Shown here: piece by piece, positions 1 to 10,893 of the stretch | How positions within the stretch are numbered: the stretch's first letter is position 1 | How the letters are laid out: each line of letters opens with the position of its first letter | Origin: UBA2767 sp965228625 | GTDB lineage: Bacteria; Pseudomonadota; Alphaproteobacteria; Rhizobiales; Methyloligellaceae | Reading direction: 5' to 3' | Length of the DNA: 64,000 nucleotides | Assembly (NCBI GenBank): GCA_965228625.1 | Contig: OZ245829.1 | Location: 3,348,001 to 3,412,000 of the forward strand | Made by a program: the position numbers and the translations under genes | Notes under the pieces: generated by a model | Seen by the model: the letters and a program-made list of their open reading frames with translations, nothing else | Database searches by the model: none | What the model was told of the DNA's origin: nothing

Positions 1-3000
1 GCATCGGCCTTGATGGTCTGAGGTAGCTCGCGGATCCGGCACGAAATCCGGTGATTTTCGGCAATCTCCTGCTGCCGGTCACATGTTTCGCGGAGCAGGT
101 CGGCGACCGCGCAGTCATCGAGCTGAATGGTCGGCCGACCGGCATCGAGACGTGCTGCGATGAGCGTGCTTTCCATCAGACGGGTCATCCGGCCGACCGC
201 GCTTCTGATCTTTTCCACGCGCTTGTTGACATCCGTCGGCGCGGCCTCGCCGGCGTGACGGCGAAGCCGTTGCGCGGAGCTGTCAATGATGGCCAGAGGG
301 GTCCTGAATTCGTGACTGGCCATGGAGACGAACTGGCGTTGCAGCTCGTTGAGCTCCTTCTCCTTTTCCAGCGCCTGGCGAAGTTCCTCTGCGCGTGTCT
401 TGAGCTCGGCGGTCGCCTCGTTGACCAGCTCCTGGAGATGGTCGCGGTGGCGAATGAGCTCGCGCTCCGCCTCGACCTCCGAGGTGAGGTCCGCGCCGGT
501 GCCGCGGTAGCCCTTGAACGTTCCGGCGTCGTCGAATACCGGACGCCCGCTCACAGACCAGTGGCGGCGTCCGTCCTTGGTCTTGATGCTGTAGCGGAAA
601 TCGCGAAACGGCCGCCGGGCTTCGAGGTCGGCGATGTGTCTCGCCCAGTCGGCGTCGCGCTTGCGTCCTACCTCGGTTCGGGTCTTGCCGAGCAGGTCTG
701 CTGTCGGGACACCCGTGATCTCGAAGAAGCGCTCCGAGAAGTAGGTGAAACGCAATTCGTCGTCGCATTCCCAGATCCAGTCGGACGAAACCTCGGCGAT
801 GTCCTTGAACCGCTGCTCCGACTCGCGAAGCGCAAGTTCCGCCCGCTTCCGGTCGCTGATATCCATCAGGATGCCGCGCAGCTCGACCACCTGACCGTCC
901 TCGACGACGACCGAGACGATATCGCGTATCCACACTTCGCCGCCGTCGGCCTTGAGCATCCGGTACTCGAAATCATGATCCTCGCACCGCTCGGTGGCCT
1001 CGGTGCAGATCCTGATGGTTTTCTCCCGGTCGTCGGGGTGAATGCTGTTGATCCAGAAATTCTGGTGGTACCAGTCCTCGATCGGGTAGCCGAACATCTC
1101 TTCCGCCTGCGGCCCGACATAGGTGAAGCACATGGCTCCCGGGTCGAAGCGCCACGGAACGACGTTGAGCGTTTCAATCAAGTTTTTGAAGCGCTGTTCG
1201 CTGAAGCGGAGAGCCTGTTCGGCTTTCTTGCGTTGGGTAATGTCGTGTATGGCGAAGAACAGGAGCATTTCGCCGCGGACCTCGACATAGCCGCAATAGA
1301 TGAGGACGTTGAGAAGCGTGCCGTCCTTCTTCTTCTGAATGGACTCAAACTCGCGCACCGAACCGCCGGACGTGCGCAGCAGGCCGCGAAGCCGCTCGCG
1401 GTCTTCGGGGTTCACCCAGATGCCAAGATCGAGAGCGGTGCTTTTTCGCGCCTCTTCGCGGCTGAACCCGAACATCTCCATCCACGCGTCGTTGACGTCG
1501 TAATATGACCCGTTTTCCGGATCCGAGATGGCGAGCGCGACCGGACTGAGCTGGAATGCCTTCAGGAACAGCTCCTGGCTTTCAACCAGGGCTTTCTCCG
1601 CCCGCTTGCGCTCGGTAATGTCGGTGGCGGCTGCGAGAAGCCGGGAGGTGCCTTCAAGCTCCAGGCGTTCGCCGGAAACAAGAACGTCAAGCACGCGGCC
1701 GTCACGGGTGCGGAATTGCGCCTCGAAGCCCCGCACGGATCCGCTCGCGTTGATCTGGTGCAGAAACCGAAGGCGGGCGTCGGAGTCCAACCAGATACCG
1801 AGACTGGGAGCCGAGCTTTGCAACGCCTCGGCGTGGTCGTAGCCGAGCATCGTCGTCCAGGTTTCATTCACGTCGAGATAGGAGCCGTCCGCCAGCTCCG
1901 TAATGGCCATGGCTGCCGGGCTCGCCCGGAATGCCTTGGACGACATTTCGCGGCTCTGCTGGAGCGCTTTCTGCGCTTCGTGCTGCTCGGTGATATCTTC
2001 GTGCGTCGACACCCACCCGCCTCCGGGAAGCGGGCGTTTCGAGACCGCAATCACACGACCGTCATTGAGATGGTGCAACGCCCGTTCAACGGTCATGGTC
2101 CGAGCCCAGGCCGCGCGTTCCTGGATATAGGCTTCCGGGCTGCCCTCGGCGTAAAACCCGTTGTTGATGCGATGCCGGACGATTTCGCTGAGCGTCGTGC
2201 CCGGCTTGACCAGCTCCGCCGTCAAGCCATACAGGGCCGAATACCGCTCGTTGCACACGATCAGGCGTTCCTCGGCGTCGAACATGCACAGGCCCTGTGA
2301 CATGTTCTCAAGTGCGGCGTTGAAGCGCTGGTTCTGCTCCACGAGCCGCCTGTCCCAGCGCTTGAGCTCGGCCGCGACACGCCGCATCAGCTCTTTTTCG
2401 GCCCGATCGCGCTCCGCCACCCGGCCCATCTGCGTGCAAACGTATGAGAGCACGTCTTGCAGTGTCTGGTCGGGCTCGATCGGTCGTGAGGAATAGAACT
2501 CCAGGACAGCGACGATCCGGTCACCCACATGCACCGGAAACGCGCAGGCTCCGGCGATGCCGGGGTCCTGTGCGGCATCGGCGCGCGGAAAACACGGATC
2601 CGATGTCACGTCGCGCAGCCACACCGGCTTGCCGGTTGCGAACACACGCTGTGAAAGGCCCGCCTGCGGGTCTTGAGAGGGAGATTCGACGATCTCCTTG
2701 AACGGCTCGAAACGTTCGTAGTCTGAGAAATACCATGAACCCGCCGGTTGCGATTTTCCGGAGCTGTCATTGGGGGGGAGGTGGACGTGCCCGATTTCCC
2801 ATCCGGTGAACCCGCAGATGCGCATCAGGCAGTTCGCATAAGCGAGTTCCGCGTCCTTGGATTCGTTGGCCTCCGCGGCGACGGTCGACATCAGGTCCAT
2901 TGCCGCGGCTTGCGCCTCAAGGAGCTCGGTTTGCGCCACGAACGTGCTGATGTCGGTGTGATGCCCGATGAGATAACCATCGGGCGTGACGGTTCGCGCG

Positions 3001-3749
3001 ACCAGAATCGTCCGCCCGTCGGCAAGGCGCCGCTGCTCTTCCGTGTTCGTCGAAACCATCCTGGCGGCGTAGTCTTCGACTTCCGACTCGGACAGATCCG
3101 GGCGCCTTCTCCGCAGCGTTTCGGTGATATCGAGCTGGGCTCCCGTTTTGGCCGCGGAATCGGGGTAGAGTTCGGATTGGGCCTTGTTCGCGAGCAGAAC
3201 CTTGCCATTGGGATCGATGATGCAGAGCGAACTGTCGATGCAGTCGATCGCCGTTTTCAGCGTTCTGAGCTTCTGTTCGGCCTCGCCGCTGCCGTCATCG
3301 GCGAACAGGTACTGCTCCGAGACGTCCGTGCGGATGGCCGCAAAGCCGACAATGCGGTTTTCCGCGTCAAATACGGGGTTGATGGTTGATTGCACCCAGT
3401 AGGATGACCCGTCGCGTGCCCGGTTCTTGATGGTGCCCGTCCACGGCTTCCCGGAAACGATGGTCGACCACATCTTCTCGTAGAAAGCGGCAGGGTGATG
3501 GTCTGACTTGACGATCCGGTGGGTCTGTCCGATCAGCTCTTCACGTGCGTATTGGCTGACCTCGCAGAACCTGTCATTGGCGTAGATGATGCGTCCCGCC
3601 CGATCGGTCACCGAGACGAGGAGGTGACTTTCGACCATAAGCTGCAGCGCGCTGAGCATGTGCGAGCGCGGAGCCATGTGGCTGATTGCGTCATGCAGGC
3701 TGTCGCTGCCCGACGTCGGCGCAATCGGCTGTTGGTCTGTCGAATCCAT
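1..3749 (-). CDS. Multi-PAS/GAF sensor histidine kinase (partial, C-terminus off the window)
   Basis: Sensor kinase of a two-component system, open without a stop from the ATG at 3749 to the left edge (about 1,249 codons visible). Reading the minus strand I see seven PAS-like domains, starting near residues 40, 165, 475, 605, 730, 855 and 980, with a GAF domain at about 335-450. Two tandem PAS domains (near 605 and 730) are very alike and look like a duplication. An acidic coiled linker at about 1095-1135 leads into a HisKA domain whose phosphoacceptor lies in SMASHEFRTPL (His1146). The ATPase domain, and any receiver domain, would lie beyond base 1. No transmembrane segment is visible, so it is probably a cytosolic sensor of redox, gas or small ligands. 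There is no strong ribosome site before the chosen ATG, so the exact start is uncertain. Confidence 0.88.
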   Translation of the reverse strand, partial: MDSTDQQPIAPTSGSDSLHDAISHMAPRSHMLSALQLMVESHLLVSVTDRAGRIIYANDRFCEVSQYAREELIGQTHRIVKSDHHPAAFYEKMWSTIVSGKPWTGTIKNRARDGSSYWVQSTINPVFDAENRIVGFAAIRTDVSEQYLFADDGSGEAEQKLRTLKTAIDCIDSSLCIIDPNGKVLLANKAQSELYPDSAAKTGAQLDITETLRRRRPDLSESEVEDYAARMVSTNTEEQRRLADGRTILVARTVTPDGYLIGHHTDISTFVAQTELLEAQAAAMDLMSTVAAEANESKDAELAYANCLMRICGFTGWEIGHVHLPPNDSSGKSQPAGSWYFSDYERFEPFKEIVESPSQDPQAGLSQRVFATGKPVWLRDVTSDPCFPRADAAQDPGIAGACAFPVHVGDRIVAVLEFYSSRPIEPDQTLQDVLSYVCTQMGRVAERDRAEKELMRRVAAELKRWDRRLVEQNQRFNAALENMSQGLCMFDAEERLIVCNERYSALYGLTAELVKPGTTLSEIVRHRINNGFYAEGSPEAYIQERAAWARTMTVERALHHLNDGRVIAVSKRPLPGGGWVSTHEDITEQHEAQKALQQSREMSSKAFRASPAAMAITELADGSYLDVNETWTTMLGYDHAEALQSSAPSLGIWLDSDARLRFLHQINASGSVRGFEAQFRTRDGRVLDVLVSGERLELEGTSRLLAAATDITERKRAEKALVESQELFLKAFQLSPVALAISDPENGSYYDVNDAWMEMFGFSREEARKSTALDLGIWVNPEDRERLRGLLRTSGGSVREFESIQKKKDGTLLNVLIYCGYVEVRGEMLLFFAIHDITQRKKAEQALRFSEQRFKNLIETLNVVPWRFDPGAMCFTYVGPQAEEMFGYPIEDWYHQNFWINSIHPDDREKTIRICTEATERCEDHDFEYRMLKADGGEVWIRDIVSVVVEDGQVVELRGILMDISDRKRAELALRESEQRFKDIAEVSSDWIWECDDELRFTYFSERFFEITGVPTADLLGKTRTEVGRKRDADWARHIADLEARRPFRDFRYSIKTKDGRRHWSVSGRPVFDDAGTFKGYRGTGADLTSEVEAERELIRHRDHLQELVNEATAELKTRAEELRQALEKEKELNELQRQFVSMASHEFRTPLAIIDSSAQRLRRHAGEAAPTDVNKRVEKIRSAVGRMTRLMESTLIAARLDAGRPTIQLDDCAVADLLRETCDRQQEIAENHRISCRIRELPQTIKAD

Positions 3750-3844
3750 CGCAGGGGCCCGTCTGCCAGATATCGGGACGCCGGACTGACCGCGATCCCG
3801 GGTCCGAAAGTGTCCCGGTCTGCGACGATTCTGCGCGGCGAATT

Positions 3845-3870
3845 ACTTGCAACTCAAGCTATTTGCAAGT
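3845..3870. promoter_or_regulatory. Perfect 8-bp inverted repeat upstream of the PAS kinase
   Basis: ACTTGCAA and TTGCAAGT form perfect 8-bp arms around a 10-base spacer, 96-121 bases upstream of the kinase start. The size and symmetry fit a dimeric regulator's binding site. There is no T-tract, so it is not a terminator. Confidence 0.45.
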
Positions 3871-3895
3871 GGTGAACATCTGGTTGACCGCATAA

Positions 3896-3909
3896 CGCGA
3901 TAAATCGCG
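3896..3909. promoter_or_regulatory. Short dyad upstream of the PAS kinase
   Basis: CGCGAT and ATCGCG are perfect 6-bp arms separated by AA. The dyad lies 26 bases beyond the larger one at 3845-3870. It may be a second binding element; its function is unknown. Confidence 0.25.
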
Positions 3910-4017
3910 CGTATCCCTTCAGGCTCGTTTTGCATCCCGCAGAATTCCGGGAAGGAAAAGGCCTGATTTCGCGTGCAGCCGGGAAATATGGTCTTGAATC
4001 TGCGGACGTACAAATAT

Positions 4018-4047
4018 GAAAACCCCGATGCGCATGGCGCATCGGGG
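4018..4047 (-). terminator. Intrinsic terminator of carD
   Basis: A perfect 11-bp stem (4023-4033 with 4037-4047, CCCCGATGCGC arms) and a 3-base loop are followed on the minus strand by TTTTC. The element lies 37 bases past the carD stop. Confidence 0.85.
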
Positions 4048-4083
4048 TCGAATACTGATTGAGGATTTGTCGGTTTGGCGCGG

Positions 4084-4650
4084 TCAGGCCGCAGCCTGGG
4101 CAGCATCACCGTCCTGGGCAGCCTGGACAGCGCGTGCGCTCTTCGACAGATATTCGTCGATCTTGGCAACCGCGCTTTCCTCGTCGAGTTTCTGCACGGC
4201 CGCGATCTCGCGTGCCATGCGGTCAAGCGCGGCTTCATAGAGCTGGCGCTCGGAGTAAGACTGTTCCGGCTGCGACTCCGACCTGTAGAGGTCGCGAACA
4301 ACCTCGGCAATCGAAACCAGGCTTCCGGAATTGATCTTGGCCTCATATTCCTGCGCGCGCCGGCTCCACATGGTGCGCTTGACCCGCGCCTTGCCCTTGA
4401 GCGTCGTCAGCGCCTTCTTGACAACCGACTCCTCGGACAGTTTGCGCATTCCGACCTGCTCCGACTTCTCGGTCGGCACGCGAAGAGTCATCTTGTCCTT
4501 CTCGAAATTGATGACGAAAAGCTCAAGCTTTGCGCCTGCGACCTCTTCTTCATCGATCGAAGTGATCCGTCCGACGCCATGAGCCGGATATACGATCTGC
4601 TCGTTCGTGCGAAAACCTTTTCTCTGCTGTGGTTTTTTCTTGGCGGTCAT
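4084..4650 (-). CDS. carD: CarD family transcriptional regulator
   Basis: 188-aa CarD/CdnL-type protein. In the family, the N-terminal RNA polymerase-interacting domain binds the beta subunit and the helical C-terminal domain contacts DNA near the -10 element, stabilising open complexes, notably at rRNA promoters. The N-terminal domain is recognisable from KGFRTNEQIVYPAHGVGRI (about residues 11-29) through LFVINFEKDKMTLRVP. The C-terminal helical region spans about 75-165, and an Ala-rich tail ends the protein. It is transcribed alone, between the fdxA terminator upstream and its own terminator downstream. A 230-base leader is predicted from the -10 at 4886-4891. Confidence 0.93.
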   Translation of the reverse strand: MTAKKKPQQRKGFRTNEQIVYPAHGVGRITSIDEEEVAGAKLELFVINFEKDKMTLRVPTEKSEQVGMRKLSEESVVKKALTTLKGKARVKRTMWSRRAQEYEAKINSGSLVSIAEVVRDLYRSESQPEQSYSERQLYEAALDRMAREIAAVQKLDEESAVAKIDEYLSKSARAVQAAQDGDAAQAAA

Positions 4651-4743
4651 ACGCTCTCTTTCTCACTCTCAAGTCGTTAGTGGCGGCGGCACGCGTCGTA
4701 CCGCCGGCGTAGCCTCAAATCACCCGCTGTGGCAGGCAACGAA

Positions 4744-4780
4744 AAGACGGCAGAAAAACCTGCTGAACCGACGCCGTCTT
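4744..4780 (-). other. Stem-loop in the carD leader
   Basis: Perfect 8-bp arms (AAGACGGC / GCCGTCTT) enclose a 21-base loop, about 95-130 bases ahead of carD on the minus strand. The 3' arm runs directly into TTTTCG, so it could act as a weak attenuator or as an RNA structure in the long leader. Confidence 0.4.
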
Positions 4781-4885
4781 CCCCGCGAAACCAGGAGGGT
4801 ATCCGCAGAACATCTGCCGGTTCGTACCTCCCGCTCCAAATAGCGCTGCCGTTTCTCGAAGATGTGATTACGAGCCACTCCTGGG

Positions 4886-4918
4886 ATTATAGTTCTCGGC
4901 TCTTTCTTCTCGGCTCTT
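4886..4918 (-). promoter_or_regulatory. Putative carD promoter with direct repeat in place of a -35
   Basis: On the minus strand a perfect TATAAT (4891-4886) is preceded after one base by two copies of AAGAGCCGAGAA (4904-4893 and 4918-4907), 14 bases apart. No -35-like hexamer is present at the proper distance, because the repeats occupy that position. This arrangement suggests activator-dependent transcription. Confidence 0.5.
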
Positions 4919-4929
4919 GTTGTGGGTCG

Positions 4930-4956
4930 AAAAAAAACCCGCCCAAATCCGGACGG
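4930..4956 (-). terminator. Intrinsic terminator downstream of fdxA
   Basis: On the minus strand CCGTCC pairs with GGGCGG (one G-U) around a 6-base loop, followed by GTTTTTTTT. It lies about 210 bases past the fdxA stop and just before the carD promoter. Confidence 0.65.
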
Positions 4957-5166
4957 CTTATTTTGCTTCCACGACGTTCTGCGCCATTTCGAACATGAAT
5001 GTAACACAATTTTAGCAAAATCGGAAGCGGGTCACTCCGGTTCCGTCACAAATTGTCGTGTCCGCGCGGGCAATTGGCCGCGTATGGTTAACGCGAAATG
5101 ATGGTTACCCGCCTCCTTGGCCGCGAATTTCCTCGTTTTTTTCGGAGAATTCCCAGGGGGCCGGTT

Positions 5167-5505
5167 CTAGTCGCCTTCGCCCGGATTTGCCGAAAAGTAC
5201 TTGTCGAACTTGCCTTTCTCGTCGACAAAATCGTCGGCGGACGACGGCGGATCCTTCTTCGCCGTGATGTTCGGCCACTTCTCCGAATAGTCACGATTGA
5301 CTTCCAGCCACTTTTCGAGGTCGGGCTCGGTATCGGGCTGGATGGCTTCGACGGGGCACTCCGGCTCGCAGACGCCGCAATCGATACACTCGTCCGGGTG
5401 TATCACGAGCATGTTTTCGCCTTCGTAGAAACAGTCGACGGGACATACCTCCACGCAATCGGTGTATTTGCACTTGATGCAATTCTCGTTGACGATGTAC
5501 GTCAT
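5167..5505 (-). CDS. fdxA: 7Fe-8S ferredoxin FdxA
   Basis: 112-aa electron-transfer ferredoxin with one [3Fe-4S] and one [4Fe-4S] cluster, closely like Azotobacter ferredoxin I. The first motif, CIKCKYTDCVEVCPVDC, is at residues 9-25. The second (CIDCGVCEPECP) is near 40-51. The C-terminal acidic extension typical of FdxA is present. The reading frame is open much further upstream, but the start at 5505 (MTYIVNEN) matches the family exactly and has GGTGGAG as a ribosome site. The physiological partner is not evident from the neighbours. Confidence 0.95.
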   Translation of the reverse strand: MTYIVNENCIKCKYTDCVEVCPVDCFYEGENMLVIHPDECIDCGVCEPECPVEAIQPDTEPDLEKWLEVNRDYSEKWPNITAKKDPPSSADDFVDEKGKFDKYFSANPGEGD

Positions 5506-5549
5506 ACAGGTATCTCCACCTTCACTGTGTACACGCCGGCACCAGAGTG

Positions 5550-5577
5550 AATATGTCACCGGTGCATTGGCTTTCAA
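5550..5577 (-). promoter_or_regulatory. Possible fdxA promoter
   Basis: On the minus strand TTGAAA (5577-5572), a 16-base spacer and CATATT (5555-5550) lie about 45 bases before the fdxA start. The match is moderate. Confidence 0.35.
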
Positions 5578-5650
5578 TATGTCGTTCTGGCGCATTGTGA
5601 AGCCGGGCGATTTACTAGACCAAACGGCAGGTGCGCTCAAGCGGCGGTTT

Positions 5651-6071
5651 CTAGGAAACTTCAGGATCGCGTCCCGCATGGGCATGATCCGAGACCCATG
5701 CATCGATGCGACGCCGGTCACGTTTCGTCGGACGGCCGGCTCCCTTGTCCCTTGCGGCCGGCCGTGCGGCGGACGGCGCCGCCTCCTTGCTGGCCTGCCG
5801 GGCCGGGCTCAAATCCTCATACAGCGTGGCTGCCTCCGCGGCCGGGCCGCGGCGCGTGCCACAATCCACGACTTTCAGGATTCGGACACGTCCGTGGATC
5901 ATCAGCGTCACGACGTCTCCGGGACGCACGGTTTGGCTCGGCCGTGATGTGCGCACGCGATTGACACGCGCCTTGCCGGCGCCGATCAGCCGGGCGGCAA
6001 GGGATCGTGTTTTGGCGACCCGCGTGAACCAGAGCCACTTGTCCAGCCGCTGACCACGTGCTTCGCCGCGT

Positions 6072-6091
<20 letters not shown>
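5651..6091 (-). CDS. S4-domain RNA-binding protein (Hsp15-like)
   Basis: 146-aa protein with an N-terminal S4 RNA-binding fold (RLDKWLWFTRVAKTRSLAARLI, about residues 15-36, then VNRVRTSRPSQTVRPGDVVTL to about 63), related to Hsp15/HslR, which binds stalled 50S subunits carrying nascent chains. The C-terminal half is Ala/Arg-rich and probably disordered. The GTG start at 6091 overlaps the end of the upstream helicase by 20 bases; a second GTG at 6079 is possible. The overlap implies co-translation with the helicase, so the pair may act together on RNA or ribosomes (inference). Confidence 0.85.
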
Positions 6092-9005
<2,914 letters not shown>

Positions 9006-9486
9006 GTCTTGGAAACCCCAGCCCTGCGAAGAGCAACTGATAACGCAGAAAATGAGACGGAAATATGCGCTTTTGGTAAGAAATGGAACAATGGTGGAAC
9101 GAACCCGGCCCGAATCGCTGACTCCGAGAGATTCAACCTTCGTTCACTACGATATCTTGTATCCGTTTCAATCTCTTGATGCTCAACCGCTCGCAAGAGG
9201 GTCGGAACTGGCCCAGTGTTTTCCACTGTTTGTTAACAGGCTTTCCAGAATGAACCAAATGGCGGCGGGCGCATCGTGCCTCAAGTCGGCCCAAGTTATT
9301 AACACTTCGAATAGCTCGGGAACGAACCATGTCCGAATCAGGGGAACATTAATTTTCGCCTCTTGTTCCATACAAGATGTTGATTTCCGGGCCTTTCCGT
9401 TAACTTCTGTGCAGCCTAAATCTGACAAATCGTCTCACGTCGCCGTCAGGCGTTAACGTGTGTGCCACGCGGGTGCCTGCCGGTCC
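9006..9486. other. AT-richer intergenic region upstream of the helicase
   Basis: No convincing gene is present, although several short frames are open. The region is visibly richer in A+T than its neighbours. It holds the LexA-type box at 9086-9100, a related site with one mismatch at 9324-9338 (GAAC-N7-GAAT), three GANTC sites within 23 bases (9112-9134), and several TTAAC half-sites between 9230 and 9460. It is probably the helicase promoter. Confidence 0.5.
9086..9100 (-). promoter_or_regulatory. LexA (SOS) box, alphaproteobacterial type
   Basis: GAAC at 9086-9089, seven bases, then GAAC at 9097-9100. Read on the minus strand this is GTTC-N7-GTTC, the direct-repeat operator of alphaproteobacterial LexA. 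It sits 81-95 bases upstream of the helicase start. Confidence 0.6.
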
Positions 9487-10371
9487 TCAGCGGACGACGG
9501 CGAATTTCTTGAAACCGGGAATCTCGACGTGGAATGCGGTGGACGTCGCGGACGCCTTCCCGTACGGCGTGGGAACGGAAACATGATACGGGACGAACAT
9601 GCCGTTCTTCGGCACCTCGATCAGCCAGACCTCGATTTCGTCCGTAGCGGCCATGAACTGCACCCCGGAATTGTCCGGCTTGTAGCCGGCGATGGGCTCA
9701 TACTTGATCCGGCAGACAACGGCCGGTCCTTTGTAGCCCTTTTTCCGGCGCTTCTTCTTGACCTGTATCGTCTTCTTGTGGGTCAGCACGAGATCGAAGC
9801 GCTGCTTTCCGTCAAACACCGGAATGCGCCCGGGACAAACGGAGCCGTCCTTGTTGCGCTTTGTCGTCTTTGCCGTGAAGAAGATGGCGCTGAGCGGGTC
9901 GAGCACGCCTTTGACGTGCGCGTCGGTGACGGGAATGGTCTTGGAGCTTTTGGAGAACGGCGGCTTGGCTTTGACATAGGAGACCGAGTCGTTCTCGAAC
10001 ATCATCGCGAGTTCGCCCTTTCGCTTCTTGGTCTTGAAGTTGAAGGCGAACGACGCGGGCTTCGGGCCGTTCTTCGTCACGGCCCCGGCGGTCGTGGTTC
10101 CGCCCTTGATTTCAAAAAACCAGCGGGTGAGGAACTTCAGTTCGCCTTTGCCGCGCAACGAGTAGCTCTCGTCGTTGACGTTCGACCAGACTTCGAACTC
10201 TCCGAGCCTCACGCCGGCAAAGCGGATGGAATAGACGGCGGCGAGGCGCGCATGGTTTGGAGCGGCCGTGACCGGTTCCGATGCGGGCGGGACAAATGCG
10301 ATCCCGGCAAGCGCGAGCACGCCGGATGCAACGAGGGATTTTCCCCTTCTTATGGCATCAATCATCGTCAT
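9487..10371 (-). CDS. DUF3108 domain-containing secreted protein
   Basis: Protein of about 294 residues belonging to the DUF3108 family, whose function is not established. The N-terminus (MTMIDAIRRGKS followed by LVASGVLALAGIAFV) reads as a signal peptide, so the product is probably periplasmic. The mature part begins AAVYSIRFAGVRLGEFEVWSN, the usual family opening, and has a beta-rich pattern with a basic KKKRRKKGYKG segment in the middle. The frame is open to 10443, but I prefer the ATG at 10371 because it puts the signal peptide at the N-terminus. Divergent from rpmB, an order common in Rhizobiales. Confidence 0.85.
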   Translation of the reverse strand: MTMIDAIRRGKSLVASGVLALAGIAFVPPASEPVTAAPNHARLAAVYSIRFAGVRLGEFEVWSNVNDESYSLRGKGELKFLTRWFFEIKGGTTTAGAVTKNGPKPASFAFNFKTKKRKGELAMMFENDSVSYVKAKPPFSKSSKTIPVTDAHVKGVLDPLSAIFFTAKTTKRNKDGSVCPGRIPVFDGKQRFDLVLTHKKTIQVKKKRRKKGYKGPAVVCRIKYEPIAGYKPDNSGVQFMAATDEIEVWLIEVPKNGMFVPYHVSVPTPYGKASATSTAFHVEIPGFKKFAVVR

Positions 10372-10519
10372 TGAGTCGCGTCGCATCTCGCAAGCCGTGC
10401 CGGAGGCCACAGACTTGCCTTGGTTATTCCGGGAATTCGACATTTATGTGTTGGGCCGGGCCCACAATGCACCAGTTCGGCGGGCCGCACAAACACAAGA
10501 TGAAAGGCGATTGTGTCGC

Positions 10520-10548
10520 TTGACGGGTGTTCGCGAGCCTCGTATATG
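10520..10548 (+). promoter_or_regulatory. rpmB promoter
   Basis: TTGACG (10520-10525), a 17-base spacer and TATATG (10543-10548) make a strong sigma-70-type promoter. The predicted leader is about 48 bases to the rpmB start. Confidence 0.65.
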
Positions 10549-10602
10549 ATCGCGCCGTCCGCAGTTGCGGATCGAGTTGGACAGGTATCGAGGAGCAGAA
10601 TC

Positions 10603-10893
10603 ATGTCGCGGCGTTGTGAACTGACCGGCAAAGCCGTTCTCGCCGGAAACAATGTCAGCCACGCGCACAACAAGACGCGGCGGCGCTTCCTGCCCAATTT
10701 GTGCAATGTCAGTCTCATAAGTGAGGCACTCGGCCGGAACATCAGGCTGAAAGTGAGCGCCAGCGCGCTGCGCACCGTCGAACATCGCGGCGGCCTGGAT
10801 GCGTTTCTGGCCAAGGCCAAGAATGCGGAGCTGTCGCTCAAGGCGCGCCGTATCAAGCGGCAGATCGAAAAAGCGCAAGCCGCCGCCTCGTAA
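10603..10893 (+). CDS. rpmB: 50S ribosomal protein L28
   Basis: 96-aa ribosomal protein bL28 of the large subunit. The N-terminus MSRRCELTGKAVLAGNNVSHAHNKTRRRF-type signature matches the alphaproteobacterial family, including the conserved VSHAHNKT. The ATG at 10603 is chosen over an upstream in-frame start because it matches the family and follows GAGGAG with good spacing. The stop codon touches the start of the next gene, so the two are probably translationally coupled. Confidence 0.97.
   Translation: MSRRCELTGKAVLAGNNVSHAHNKTRRRFLPNLCNVSLISEALGRNIRLKVSASALRTVEHRGGLDAFLAKAKNAELSLKARRIKRQIEKAQAAAS

Larger units (their letters stand above)
3750..4017. other. Intergenic region upstream of the PAS kinase
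   Basis: No gene is seen here. The stretch holds two dyads, listed separately, and probably the promoter of the kinase. I cannot find a convincing -35/-10 pair. The carD terminator bounds it on the right, so the kinase is probably transcribed independently of carD. Confidence 0.5.

Noticed and set aside
51..1508. 485-codon plus-strand frame opposite the PAS kinase
   Set aside because: The minus strand shows clear PAS and HisKA motifs through this stretch.
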